A stretch of DNA of 52,871 bases from the NCBI RefSeq assembly GCF_013823285.1, contig NZ_PNLV01000005.1, positions 1 to 52,871 on the forward strand, written 5' to 3'. Positions 19,329 through 26,883 of this stretch are shown piece by piece. A model generated the notes under the pieces. It made no database searches and had not been told where the DNA came from. It saw only the letters and a program-made list of their open reading frames with translations. Origin of the DNA: Brevundimonas sp. GTDB taxonomy: Bacteria; Pseudomonadota; Alphaproteobacteria; Caulobacterales; Caulobacteraceae. The position numbers and the translations under genes are program-made. How positions within the stretch are numbered: position 1 is the first letter of the stretch; the number at the start of each line of letters is the position of its first letter.

Positions 19329-21277
19329 GATTTCACCTTCACATAGGCGCCGGGCGCCGGCTCGATGGGCTTCAGGGCGCCCTTTTTCGGATCGCGGGCG
19401 TCGACCCAGTCGCCCGACCGCTCATGCAGCCATTCGGCCCAGTGCGGCCACCAGGAGCCCGGGTGCTGCTCGGCGCCCGCCTGCCATTCCGCAAGCGTGT
19501 CCGGCAGGTCCGGATTGGTCCAGTGCTGATACTTCACCGCCGCCGGATGGTTGACCACGCCCGCGATGTGGCCGGAGCCAGCCAGGGTGTAGGTCACCGG
19601 CCCGCCGAACAACTTCGTCGAGCGATAGACCGAGTTCATGGGCGCGATGTGGTCCTCGCGGCTGGCCTGGGCGTAGATGGGCGTCCTGACCTTCGACAGG
19701 TCCACGCGGACGCCGCCGATCTCGAAGTCGCCCCTGGCCAGGGCGTTCTGGCCGTACATCTTGCGCAGATAGGCCATGTGCAGGGCCTTGGGCATGCGGG
19801 TCTGGTCGGCGTTCCAGAACAACAGGTCGAAGGACGGCGGATCCTTGCCCATCAGATAGTTGGAAACGAAGAACGACCAGATCAGGTCGTTGGCGCGCAG
19901 GGCGTTGAAGGTGTCGGCCATGGCGCTGCCCGGCAGGACGCCGCCGGCCTCGTCCATCATGCCCTCGATCTCGGCCAGCCAGTGGTCGTCGGTGAACAGC
20001 AGAAGGTCGCCGGCTTCCTCGAAATCATGCTGGGCGGCGAAGAAGGTGCAGGCGTTGACGCGCTCGTCGCCCTTCGCCGCCATATGGGCCATGGCCGCAC
20101 CCATCAGGGTGCCGCCGATGCAGTAGCCGACGGTGTTGAGCCGATCCGTGCCGCACTGCTCCATCACCCTGGAGGTGGCGCGGTAGATGCCCTTTTCCAG
20201 ATAGTCGTCGAAGCCGAAGGCGGCCTTGTCGGCGTCGGGATTGACCCACGAACAAACGAAGACGGTGAAGCCCTGCTCCGACAGCCAGCGGATCATCGAG
20301 TTCGCCGGCTGCAGGTCCAGGATGTAGAATTTGTTGATCCATGGCGGGAAGATCAGCAGGGGGATGGCGCGCTGTTTGTCTGTCGCCGCGTCGTACTGGA
20401 TCAGTTCGAACAGTTCGTCGCGCCAGACCACCTGGCCGGGGCTGGTGGCCACGTTCTCGCCCACGCGGAACTTGCCGTAGTCCGCCTGGCTGATGGCCAG
20501 CTTGCCGCCGCCCCGCTCAAGGTCGGCGGCGAAGTTCTGCATGCCCTTCACCAGGCTCTCGCCGCTGGTCTCGGCCAGAGCTTTGAGCGCCGCGGGGTTG
20601 GAGGCCAGAAAATTGGACGGGGAGAAGGCGTCTGTCAGCAGCTTTGTGAAGAACTCGGCCCGGCGGCGGGTGCGCGGGTCCACATCATCTGCGCTGGAGA
20701 TCAGATTGTTCATCCAGTCGGCGGTGACCAGATAGGACTGGCGCATCACATCGAACATGGGATTCTCGGCCCAGGCCGGGTCCTTGAACCGCTTGTCGGG
20801 GGCGGCGGTGACCGGGACGTCCTCGCCCGCCGCGCGCCGGGCGGTGTCGGTCCACAGGGTCATGTACCGGCCGAACAGATCGGCCTGGGCCTGGAACAGG
20901 CGTTCGGGGCGGGAGGCCAGGCTGGTCATGACCGAGGTCATGGCGGGGCCGACATTGAGCGGATCGGCCGACAAGGTCGCGGGACGGTCTGCCCGGCTGA
21001 GGGCCGCCTCGGCCAAGGCTGACTGCGCCGTCATGGCCGCCCGGGCGATGTTCAGGGACAGGGTTTCGATCATGCGCCGCTGGTCGGCCCCGATGGCGAA
21101 GGGATCGAAGGCTTCTGCTCGGGACGGGGGAGGGGTGGCGGCCGCCCCGGACTCGGGCGCAGGTTTCGGGGTCTCCGATTCCGGGGTCTTCTGTTTGGCC
21201 GCAGCGCGGGGCGCGGCCTTCTTCGGAACCGCCTTGCGGGCGCTGCGGGTCGCGGGCTTTTTCGGCGGCGTGGCCAT
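19325..21277 (-). CDS. phaC: Class I poly(3-hydroxyalkanoate) synthase
   Basis: Polymerises 3-hydroxyacyl-CoA (mainly short chain) into PHA storage polymer on cytoplasmic granules. The 650-aa protein has the lipase-like box GYCIGG with nucleophile Cys386, then Asp542 (SREDHIAPMNS) and His570 (AGSGHIAG), and the SWVNPD and PPWINKFYILDL segments of class I enzymes. Residues 1-55 are an added Lys/Ala/Pro-rich tail (PKKAAPRAAAKQK) resembling the basic tails of PHA-granule proteins that bind DNA. AGGAG lies seven bases before ATG 21277. The frame stays open antisense to recJ as far as 23668, but that part has no homology. phaA, phaB and phaR are not in the window. Confidence 0.94.
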   Translation of the reverse strand: MATPPKKPATRSARKAVPKKAAPRAAAKQKTPESETPKPAPESGAAATPPPSRAEAFDPFAIGADQRRMIETLSLNIARAAMTAQSALAEAALSRADRPATLSADPLNVGPAMTSVMTSLASRPERLFQAQADLFGRYMTLWTDTARRAAGEDVPVTAAPDKRFKDPAWAENPMFDVMRQSYLVTADWMNNLISSADDVDPRTRRRAEFFTKLLTDAFSPSNFLASNPAALKALAETSGESLVKGMQNFAADLERGGGKLAISQADYGKFRVGENVATSPGQVVWRDELFELIQYDAATDKQRAIPLLIFPPWINKFYILDLQPANSMIRWLSEQGFTVFVCSWVNPDADKAAFGFDDYLEKGIYRATSRVMEQCGTDRLNTVGYCIGGTLMGAAMAHMAAKGDERVNACTFFAAQHDFEEAGDLLLFTDDHWLAEIEGMMDEAGGVLPGSAMADTFNALRANDLIWSFFVSNYLMGKDPPSFDLLFWNADQTRMPKALHMAYLRKMYGQNALARGDFEIGGVRVDLSKVRTPIYAQASREDHIAPMNSVYRSTKLFGGPVTYTLAGSGHIAGVVNHPAAVKYQHWTNPDLPDTLAEWQAGAEQHPGSWWPHWAEWLHERSGDWVDARDPKKGALKPIEPAPGAYVKVKS

Positions 21278-21340
21278 GAACGGCTCCTGCTGGATCGATG
21301 CAAGGCGGCGTCGCCCTTCCTCGTCGCCCCATGATGGCAT

Positions 21341-21802
21341 ATGACCGGGCGCAAGATGAACGCATCGGCGATGAAAAATGCGGCCCGGGCCGCCGCGATG
21401 GGCGGATTGCTTCTGAGCGGGGCGTGCGCAGCGCCGTTCCAGACCGCGATGGATCCGCAGGCGCCGTTGTCCGACCGCATCCAGCATCTGGTGGACGCCA
21501 ACCGCGAGTATCCGCGCTGGGCTGATTTTCCGGCAGCGCCGACCGACGTGCCGGCGCCCGGCGTGATCGCCACGCGGGTTGCCGGGCTGGACCAGACCGG
21601 ACAGGCGGTCAGCCAGGCCGCCGCCGCCATAGACTGGACCTTCGTTGATGATCCCGACGCCTGGGCCGCCACGGTGCGCGGCCGGGTCGCGGGCGCGCGC
21701 ACAAGCCTTGCGACGGCCCGTACGGCGGCCGAGGTCGAAGCCTTCGCCCAGTCCCTGCGCGAACGCGCCGAACCGCCGCCGCCCATTGATCCGCGTCAAT
21801 AG
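21341..21802 (+). CDS. Putative small lipoprotein
   Basis: 153-aa protein of unknown family, divergent from phaC and 75 bases before recJ. In-frame ATGs lie at 21341, 21356 and 21371; the last gives the neatest signal peptide, MKNAARAAAMGGLLLSGAC, with a lipobox-like LSGAC, though Ser at -3 is atypical. The mature part is Ala-rich with a helical C-terminal half (TARTAAEVEAFAQSLRERAE) and ends in PPPPIDPRQ. It probably sits in the cell envelope; the function is unknown. Confidence 0.7.
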   Translation: MTGRKMNASAMKNAARAAAMGGLLLSGACAAPFQTAMDPQAPLSDRIQHLVDANREYPRWADFPAAPTDVPAPGVIATRVAGLDQTGQAVSQAAAAIDWTFVDDPDAWAATVRGRVAGARTSLATARTAAEVEAFAQSLRERAEPPPPIDPRQ

Positions 21803-21877
21803 GATCGGTTCACGCCTGCGACCGAATCCGGCGACCCTGCAGGCCAGACTGGCATGGATGATGAGGTACAAGGGCGC

Positions 21878-23698
21878 ATGGCGGACGGCGGCGTGGCGAC
21901 AGCGGTGAACTTCCTGGGCGTGTCGCGCTCCCTGTCCGGCCGCGCCTGGCGGCAGCGCCCGGCCGAGGCGGAGACGGTGCGCGCCCACATGCAGGGGCTG
22001 GGCCTGGCCGAGCCGCTGGCCCGGGCGCTGGCCGCGCGGGGCGTGACGGCGGACCAGGGCGAAGACTTCCTGAGCCCCACCCTGCGGGCGCTGTTTCCCG
22101 ACCCGTCCAGCTTTCTGGACATGGACAAGGCCGCCGGAGTCATTCTGGACGCCCTGGCGGCGGGCCGGAGCATCCATGTGTTCGCCGACTATGATGTGGA
22201 CGGGGCCTCCAGCGCGGCGCTGCTGGTGCGGTGGTTCCGGGCCATGGGGGCGGAGCTGCCCATCTATGTGCCCGACCGCCTGACCGAGGGGTACGGCCCC
22301 AGCCCCAAAGCGTTCGAGACGCTCAAGGCGAGCGGGGCGGATCTGGTCATCACCGTGGATTGCGGCGCGGCGGCGGTGGAGGCCGTGGCCCATGCGGCGT
22401 CCATCGGCCTGAAGGTGGTGGTGGTGGATCACCATCTGATGCGGGAGCAGCCGCCCGCCTGTGAGGCGGTGGTCAATCCGAACCGGCCGGGCTGCACCTC
22501 CGGTCAGGGTAATCTGGCGGCGGCGGGGGTGGTGTTCGTGCTGCTGGCGGCGCTGAACCGGACGGCGCGGGCGCGGGGGCTGTTCGCCGAACGGGCCGAG
22601 CCGGACCTTCGCCAGTGGCTGGATCTGGCGGCGCTGGGGGCCATCTGCGACGTGACGGCCCTGAACGGCTTCAACCGGGCGCTGGCGGCGCTGGGGCTGA
22701 AGGTGATGTCGGACTGGCGCAATCCGGGGCTGGCCGCGCTGCTGGCCGTCGCGGGCATGGAGCCGGGGCCGGCCAAGGCCAGCCACGCGGGCTTCATCCT
22801 GGGGCCGCGAATCAATGCGGGCGGGCGCATCGGCCGGGCGGATCTGGGCGCGCGCCTGCTGTCCACCGACGACCCCGCCGAGGCCGCGCGCATCGCCGCC
22901 GAGCTGGACGCCCTGAACACGTCCCGCCGCGAGGTGGAACGCGAGGTGACCGAGGCCGCCGTGCGCAAGGTGGAGAGCCGGGGCGCCGATGCGCTGGACC
23001 GCGCCATCATCGTTGTGGACGGCGAGGACTGGCATCCGGGCGTGGTGGGCATCGTGGCCGGGCGGCTGCGCGAACGCTGGCGCAAACCGGTGGTCGTCAT
23101 CGGGGTCGATCCCGCGACGGGCGTGGGCAAGGGCTCGGGCCGGTCGCAGCCGGGGGTCAATCTGGGTCGGGCGGTGCAGGCGGCGTGGGAGGCTGGTCAT
23201 CTGATGGCGGGCGGCGGGCACGCCATGGCCGCGGGCCTGACCGTGGCGGGCGACCGCATCGAGGGCGCGCGCGCCTTTCTGGAGGCGGCGCTGGCCGACC
23301 AGCAGGCGGCGGCCGAGGTTCTGGACGTGGTGGAGGTGGACGCCATTCTGGACTGCCGTGCGGCCAGCCGGGACCTGTTTGAGGATTTCGAGCGCCTGGC
23401 CCCCTATGGGCCGTCCAATCCCGAGCCGCTGTTCGCCCTGGACCGGGTGACGGCGCGCGAGCCCGTGGCCATGAACGGCGGCCATGTGCGGTGTCGGCTG
23501 ACGGCGGCGGACGGCGCCTCGGTCAAGGCCATCGCCTGGCGTTGCGCCGACCTTCCGTTGGGCCGGGCGTTGTTGTCCGGTGCGGCCGGCATCAGCGTGG
23601 TCGGCCGGCTGAAGGCGGATGACTGGAACGGCCGCCGGGGTGTGCAGTTCGAGATCGAGGACGCCCACGACCCGCGTCGCGAAACCAGCGATTTTTAG
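21878..23698 (+). CDS. recJ: Single-stranded-DNA-specific exonuclease RecJ
   Basis: 5'-3' ssDNA exonuclease of recombination and mismatch repair (606 aa). DHH phosphoesterase motifs are in order: FADYDVDGASSAALL, TVDCGAAA, VVVVDHH, then GPRINAGGRIGRADLG, the DHHA1 domain with GSGRSQPGVNLG and AGGGHAMAAGLT, and a C-terminal OB fold. Starts at 21854 and 21878 are both possible; the second puts FLGVSRSLSGRAW near the N-terminus as in relatives and has AAGGG just upstream. tRNA-Glu follows 57 bases after the stop. Confidence 0.95.
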   Translation: MADGGVATAVNFLGVSRSLSGRAWRQRPAEAETVRAHMQGLGLAEPLARALAARGVTADQGEDFLSPTLRALFPDPSSFLDMDKAAGVILDALAAGRSIHVFADYDVDGASSAALLVRWFRAMGAELPIYVPDRLTEGYGPSPKAFETLKASGADLVITVDCGAAAVEAVAHAASIGLKVVVVDHHLMREQPPACEAVVNPNRPGCTSGQGNLAAAGVVFVLLAALNRTARARGLFAERAEPDLRQWLDLAALGAICDVTALNGFNRALAALGLKVMSDWRNPGLAALLAVAGMEPGPAKASHAGFILGPRINAGGRIGRADLGARLLSTDDPAEAARIAAELDALNTSRREVEREVTEAAVRKVESRGADALDRAIIVVDGEDWHPGVVGIVAGRLRERWRKPVVVIGVDPATGVGKGSGRSQPGVNLGRAVQAAWEAGHLMAGGGHAMAAGLTVAGDRIEGARAFLEAALADQQAAAEVLDVVEVDAILDCRAASRDLFEDFERLAPYGPSNPEPLFALDRVTAREPVAMNGGHVRCRLTAADGASVKAIAWRCADLPLGRALLSGAAGISVVGRLKADDWNGRRGVQFEIEDAHDPRRETSDF

Positions 23699-23709
23699 TC
23701 CGACCCCGC

Positions 23710-23738
23710 TTGCAACGCCGGAAACAGGCCGCTATATC
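23710..23738 (+). promoter_or_regulatory. Probable sigma-70 promoter of tRNA-Glu
   Basis: TTGCAA (23710-23715), a 17-base spacer, then TATATC (23733-23738). The expected start, near 23745, lies about ten bases before the tRNA, and the boxes begin 12 bases after the recJ stop. Confidence 0.6.
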
Positions 23739-23755
23739 GCCGGCTCTCGCGCAGC

Positions 23756-23830
23756 GGTCCCTTCGTCTATCGGTTAGGACGCTAGGTTTTCAACCTAGAA
23801 AGAGGGGTTCGATTCCCCTAGGGACTGCCA
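23756..23830 (+). tRNA. tRNA-Glu (anticodon TTC)
   Basis: 75-nt cloverleaf. The acceptor GGTCCCT pairs with AGGGACT (G1-U72 wobble). The anticodon stem CTAGG/CCTAG encloses TTTTCAA, anticodon TTC. The T-arm is AGGGG-TTCGATT-CCCCT, with discriminator G and an encoded CCA end. It has its own promoter just upstream. Confidence 0.96.
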
Positions 23831-23859
23831 CGCGGGATTTCCCCGAAATCCTGGTTTCA

Positions 23860-23923
23860 CCACGCGGGATCCGCAGCGAATCATGACGCGTGGCGCGGAC
23901 TTTTTTTCGCGTTTTGCGCGAAA
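23860..23923 (+). terminator. Probable terminator region after tRNA-Glu
   Basis: CCACGCG (23860-23866) can pair with CGCGTGG (23887-23893), and a T7 run follows at 23901-23907. A second perfect hairpin, TTTCGCG-TTTTG-CGCGAAA (23905-23923), is followed by TTTT. The 11-mer CCACGCGGGAT also occurs at 23828, overlapping the tRNA CCA end. One or both hairpins probably end tRNA transcription. Confidence 0.45.
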
Positions 23924-24006
23924 TTTTGCTTTCTGGGTCTCCCGTGTTCACCGAACCGTGTTAAGCATAATCCGTCTGCAAGGGGTTTGTCGCAGGCGGG
24001 GGACTT

Positions 24007-24585
24007 ATGTCAGCGTACGAATTGGATGAGGACGTCACGGCCGAAACGGTCCGCATGTCCGGTCATGTCAAATGGTTCGACCCCGCCAAGGGGTATGGCT
24101 TCATCGTGCCTGAGGATCCTTCCCTTACAGGCATGAAGGATGTGCTGCTGCACGTCTCCAGCCTGCGCGACCACGGCTGCGAGACCGCCGCCGAGGGCGC
24201 CGCCATCACCTGCGAGGCCGTGCGCCGTCCCAAGGGATGGCAGGCGACCCAGATCGTGGATCTGGCCGAACCCGATCCGGGCCAGGCGCCGGGCTATGAG
24301 GGCCTGCGTCGATCCAGCAGCAATCTGGACGCCTTCACCCGCCGCCCCGCCCGCCCGCCGGTGCAGGCCGACGGCCCCATGGAGCCCGCGACGGTGAAAT
24401 GGTTCAACCGCGCCAAGGGCTACGGCTTCGTGGTGCGGGACGGCGACCAGGACGACATCTTCATCCACATCGAGACCCTGCGCCGCTGCGGCCTGGATGA
24501 CCTGTTGCCGGGCCATACGGTGCGGGTGCGTTTCGCCCGGGGTCCCAAGGGGCTGGTGGTCGCCGAGATCGAACCGGGGGAATAG
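24007..24585 (+). CDS. Two-domain cold-shock protein
   Basis: 192-aa nucleic-acid-binding protein with two cold-shock domains: residues about 16-82 ([24 protein letters not shown]) and about 124-190 ([26 protein letters not shown]). Both keep RNP1 (KGYGF) and RNP2-like motifs. The linker (about 83-123) is Pro/Arg-rich ([13 protein letters not shown]). Double-CSD proteins are characteristic of alphaproteobacteria; in Caulobacter they include stationary-phase members rather than cold-induced ones. Whether this one is cold-induced cannot be read from the sequence. GGGGGA precedes the ATG. The 176-base leader after tRNA-Glu holds the tRNA terminator and presumably the promoter. Confidence 0.93.
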   Translation: MSAYELDEDVTAETVRMSGHVKWFDPAKGYGFIVPEDPSLTGMKDVLLHVSSLRDHGCETAAEGAAITCEAVRRPKGWQATQIVDLAEPDPGQAPGYEGLRRSSSNLDAFTRRPARPPVQADGPMEPATVKWFNRAKGYGFVVRDGDQDDIFIHIETLRRCGLDDLLPGHTVRVRFARGPKGLVVAEIEPGE

Positions 24586-24661
24586 ACCGCATTTCCGGTT
24601 TATTTCCGCGCGCGGCTGAGGCGTAATGCCGCCCGTTGATCGCGCCATCCGGGATACGCTC

Positions 24662-25141
24662 ATGCACCGCCGCCTGCTGTTGACCGCCGCCCTGGCCCTG
24701 GCCCTGTCCGGGGCCGCCTGTGCGCAGTCCTCCGCACCACTGGATGAGTCGGGCAATCCGCTGGAGGCCCTGACCGTGGTCACCGACAGCGGCGAGCACG
24801 CGTTCTGGGTCGAGATCGCCGACACCGAGGAAAAGCGCGCCCGGGGTTTGATGTTCCGCGAGCCGCTGGCCGACGACCGCGGCATGCTGTTCCAGTTCCC
24901 GGACATGGCCGAGCGCGGCTTCTGGATGGAGAACACGCCCAGTTCGCTGGACATCGTCTATATCGACGATCAGGGCCGCATCGTCTCCATCGCCCGGCAC
25001 ACCACGCCCTACTCGCGCCAGACCGTGCCGTCCTACGGCGCCGCCAGGGGGGTGCTGGAGGTCCGCGCCGGCCGCACGGAAGAGATCGGCGCCGAGCCGG
25101 GCGACGTGGTCCGCCACCCCTTCTTCAACAACGCCGACTGA
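24662..25141 (+). CDS. DUF192 family secreted protein
   Basis: 159-aa protein with an N-terminal signal peptide (MHRRLLLTAALALALSG, cleavage near AACAQ) and a single DUF192 domain: WVEIADTEEKRARGLMFRE, MLFQFPDMAERGFWMENT, LDIVYIDDQGRIVSI, and a C-terminal GVLEVRAGRTEEIGAEPGDVV. DUF192 is a widespread periplasmic or secreted domain of unclear biochemical role. An in-frame ATG at 24626 would add 12 residues; 24662 starts a normal signal sequence. It is followed by the tRNA-Pro promoter. Confidence 0.88.
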   Translation: MHRRLLLTAALALALSGAACAQSSAPLDESGNPLEALTVVTDSGEHAFWVEIADTEEKRARGLMFREPLADDRGMLFQFPDMAERGFWMENTPSSLDIVYIDDQGRIVSIARHTTPYSRQTVPSYGAARGVLEVRAGRTEEIGAEPGDVVRHPFFNNAD

Positions 25142-25171
25142 GGCTTCAGGGCCGGGCGCGCAGACGGGCGA

Positions 25172-25201
25172 TTGCGGCCCGCGCCCGGCCATGCCTATAA
25201 G
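25172..25201 (+). promoter_or_regulatory. Probable promoter of tRNA-Pro
   Basis: TTGCGG (25172-25177), an 18-base spacer, then TATAAG (25196-25201), ending 11 bases before the tRNA. The -35 box lies in the loop of a 10-bp inverted repeat (25150-25159 with 25181-25190), whose right arm falls in the spacer; the repeat may be incidental. Confidence 0.55.
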
Positions 25202-25212
25202 CCCCGCCTGAT

Positions 25213-25289
25213 CGGAGCGTAGCGCAGCCTGGTAGCGCATCTGCTTTGGGAGCAGAGGGTCGCAGGTTCGAATCCTGCCGCTCCGACCA
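25213..25289 (+). tRNA. tRNA-Pro (anticodon TGG)
   Basis: 77-nt cloverleaf. The acceptor CGGAGCG pairs with CGCTCCG. The anticodon stem TCTGC/GCAGA encloses TTTGGGA, anticodon TGG. The T-arm is GCAGG-TTCGAAT-CCTGC, with discriminator A and encoded CCA. Its 3' half from 25243 is repeated at 25946-25993, so this gene has been an integration site. Confidence 0.97.
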
Positions 25290-25290
25290 G
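25243..25290 (+). repeat. attL-like copy (3' half of intact tRNA-Pro)
   Basis: First copy of the 48-bp direct repeat, starting GCTTTGGGAGCAGAGGGTCG. It completes the functional tRNA. Confidence 0.85.
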
Positions 25291-25435
25291 ATAGCCGCCA
25301 GTTCGAGGACCGCGGTTTTACAGCCTCCAACAGCGATGACCCTGCGGGGCCGCCAGATGCCGGCGGGCGGCGCTTTTGGCGCCCTCGCCATGCACGGACG
25401 CCAGGGATGTCTCCTAAGGGTGGGAGGCGGACAGA

Positions 25436-25717
25436 CTAGCTGTGCGGAGGTCGGCTCGCTGCGGCGACGATCCGCAGGTTCTGTCGCGCGCCTTCTTCTT
25501 CAAGCCATCTGCACAGACCCCGAACCTTGCGGTTAGCCACGCGGCGAACCGAAAACTGGTCCTTGGCGGAGTCCACCTCTTCGAGGTCCACCTCGCCCAT
25601 GCCTTTGCCGCCGTCGCGCGTATAACGATAGACATCCTCGCCATAGTTCCGCAGTCGATGGATCAGGGCGCCGTCGACGAGGTGGGCTACGAGACGGATT
25701 TGAACGGTTTGGGGCAT
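25436..25717 (-). pseudogene. Possible ORF remnant inside the tRNA-Pro element
   Basis: A 93-codon frame from ATG 25717 (MPQTVQIRLVAHLVDGALIH) with a balanced, charged composition: DVYRYTRDGG, VDLEEVDSAKDQFSV and VRGLCRWLEEEGARQNL. It reads like real protein rather than antisense of high-GC sequence. I recognise no family. The frame continues open upstream to 26077, but that part is the antisense of the tRNA fragment and is not coding. It may be cargo or a truncated gene of the vanished element. Confidence 0.4.
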
Positions 25718-25945
25718 TTCGAGATCGTCGCAACCATTGTTTTGCGCGAGCAGCATCCGTCTTGAGGTCAACGTCCGCAATGGGTCGAGAGCCGACATTC
25801 GTATCAGATCATTTTTCGGACGCTCTGTGGATGATTGAGCGTGGGTGCCTGCGGTTTTACACCCGTGCGTGGACCGACTGGTGCACTTGGCGCGGTTAGG
25901 ACCAAGTTTTACCGGCTTGTCGTTGATTCTATTGGGTATCGCGCG

Positions 25946-25993
25946 GCTTTGGGAGCAGAGGGTCGCAGGTTCGAATCCTGCCGCTCCGACCAG
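25946..25993 (+). repeat. attR-like copy: orphan 3' half of tRNA-Pro
   Basis: Identical to 25243-25290 over 48 bases but without D-arm or 5' acceptor strand, so it cannot make a tRNA. It marks the right end of the integrated segment, 44 bases from the end of the EAL gene. Confidence 0.85.
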
Positions 25994-26037
25994 GGGGCCT
26001 GTCCGGGAACGCTCTTTCCAGCCCCTCGGAACGCGCG

Positions 26038-26805
26038 TTATGCGGTGCGGGCCACGTCCTCGAGAGGGCGGACCCATGAGATCGGCGGAAGCGCTTCGAC
26101 CGCAGGCTTGGCGAGCAGATACCCCTGCATGAGCGACACGCCGAGGTCCCGCAGGGCGTTGTGCTCATCAACGGTTTCGACTCCTTCGCAAACGGGGTCG
26201 ATGCCGAGATCGCGCAGCATGTTCAGGGTGTTGGCGACAATGGCGCGCTTGACCCGATCGGTGTCGATCCCACGGATAAGCGCCATGTCCAGCTTGACGA
26301 TGTCGGGCTGGAATTTGCTGAGCAGCCCCAGACCGGCGTAACCGGCGCCGAAGTCGTCGATCGCCGTCTTGAATCCCATGGCCCGGTAGGCGCGGAGGAT
26401 GTTGAGGATGTGGCCGGTGTCCATCGCCTCATCCTCGGTGAATTCGAAGATGATCCGTGTCACCGGAAAGCTGGTGCGCATGGCGGCGGCCAGGGTGGCC
26501 CGGATACAGGCGCGCGGCTCATAGACGGCGTTGGGCAGGAAGTTGATGGACAGGCTCGCGCCGTCTGCCGTCAGATCGAGTTTCGAGGCCCATTCGATGG
26601 CGGTGGTCCGGCAGAGCTGATCGAAGGCGTAGCGGTTGTCGGGCGACACCTGCGTCAGCACGCTTCCCGCGCCGCCGCCATCCTGGCCGCGAACCAGGGC
26701 TTCATAGGCGAACACGGTCCCGGTCCGCACATCCACGATCGGCTGGAACGCCATGGTGATCGGCAGATCAAACCCGGCGCCGTCCCTGCAGGCCACACAA
26801 CTCAT
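26038..26805 (-). CDS. EAL-domain cyclic-di-GMP phosphodiesterase
   Basis: 255-aa stand-alone EAL protein predicted to hydrolyse c-di-GMP to pGpG. Catalytic and metal motifs are intact: YEALVRG (EAL), SINFLPN, IIFEFTEDE, AIDDFGAGYAGLGLL (the DDFG loop), VKLDMALI, CEGVET and QGYLLAKP. The N-terminus MSCVACRDGAG has a CxxC pair just before the EAL fold; no sensory or membrane domain is present. ATG 26805 is chosen because AAGGGAG lies seven bases upstream; an earlier ATG at 26835 is weaker. It lies just beyond the right end of the tRNA-Pro element and is probably cytoplasmic. Confidence 0.9.
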   Translation of the reverse strand: MSCVACRDGAGFDLPITMAFQPIVDVRTGTVFAYEALVRGQDGGGAGSVLTQVSPDNRYAFDQLCRTTAIEWASKLDLTADGASLSINFLPNAVYEPRACIRATLAAAMRTSFPVTRIIFEFTEDEAMDTGHILNILRAYRAMGFKTAIDDFGAGYAGLGLLSKFQPDIVKLDMALIRGIDTDRVKRAIVANTLNMLRDLGIDPVCEGVETVDEHNALRDLGVSLMQGYLLAKPAVEALPPISWVRPLEDVARTA

Positions 26806-26883
26806 CGCAGAACTCCCTTTGAGTCCCATAATCATCTGAACGGGTTAAAAAATCCCGGATGCGAGTGCTGGAAACGTTCTCCG

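Larger units (their letters stand above)
25243..25993. mobile_element. Remnant of an element integrated in tRNA-Pro
   Basis: A 48-bp perfect direct repeat (25243-25290 and 25946-25993) runs from the anticodon region to one base past CCA, the usual crossover segment of tyrosine-recombinase islands. The 655 bp between the copies hold no integrase, no complete recognisable gene, and one possible ORF remnant on the minus strand. Six lines counted (25501-25860) give 207/360 G+C (57.5%), well below the neighbourhood. An imperfect palindrome, AACGTCCGC/GCCGACATT, lies at 25770-25799. I read this as the scar of a decayed or mostly deleted integrative element. Confidence 0.75.

Noticed and set aside
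21278..23668. 797-codon upstream extension of the phaC frame
   Set aside because: It is antisense to recJ and has no recognisable domain; phaC has a good SD and family-like start at 21277.
23941..23971. Promoter for the cold-shock gene (TTCACC ... CATAAT)
   Set aside because: The spacing is only 13 bases, too short for a sigma-70 promoter; no better pair was found with confidence.
25150..25190. 10-bp perfect inverted repeat after the DUF192 gene as a terminator
   Set aside because: The loop is 21 bases and no T-tract follows; instead a -35/-10 pair for tRNA-Pro overlaps it.
24461..25330. 289-aa minus-strand open frame containing SGRIRTCDPLLPK
   Set aside because: The frame crosses tRNA-Pro in antisense; this peptide is a well-known false translation of tRNA genes. 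The rest is antisense to the DUF192 and cold-shock genes.
25312..25861. GCGGTTTTACA at 25312 and 25851 as ends of an insertion
   Set aside because: Only 11 bases, inside the tRNA-Pro scar, and without flanking duplications; probably coincidence.
25718..26077. Upstream extension of the scar ORF with GAAGFEPATLCSQSR
   Set aside because: This is again antisense of the tRNA-Pro fragment, a common spurious peptide, so only the part from 25717 is kept as a possible remnant.
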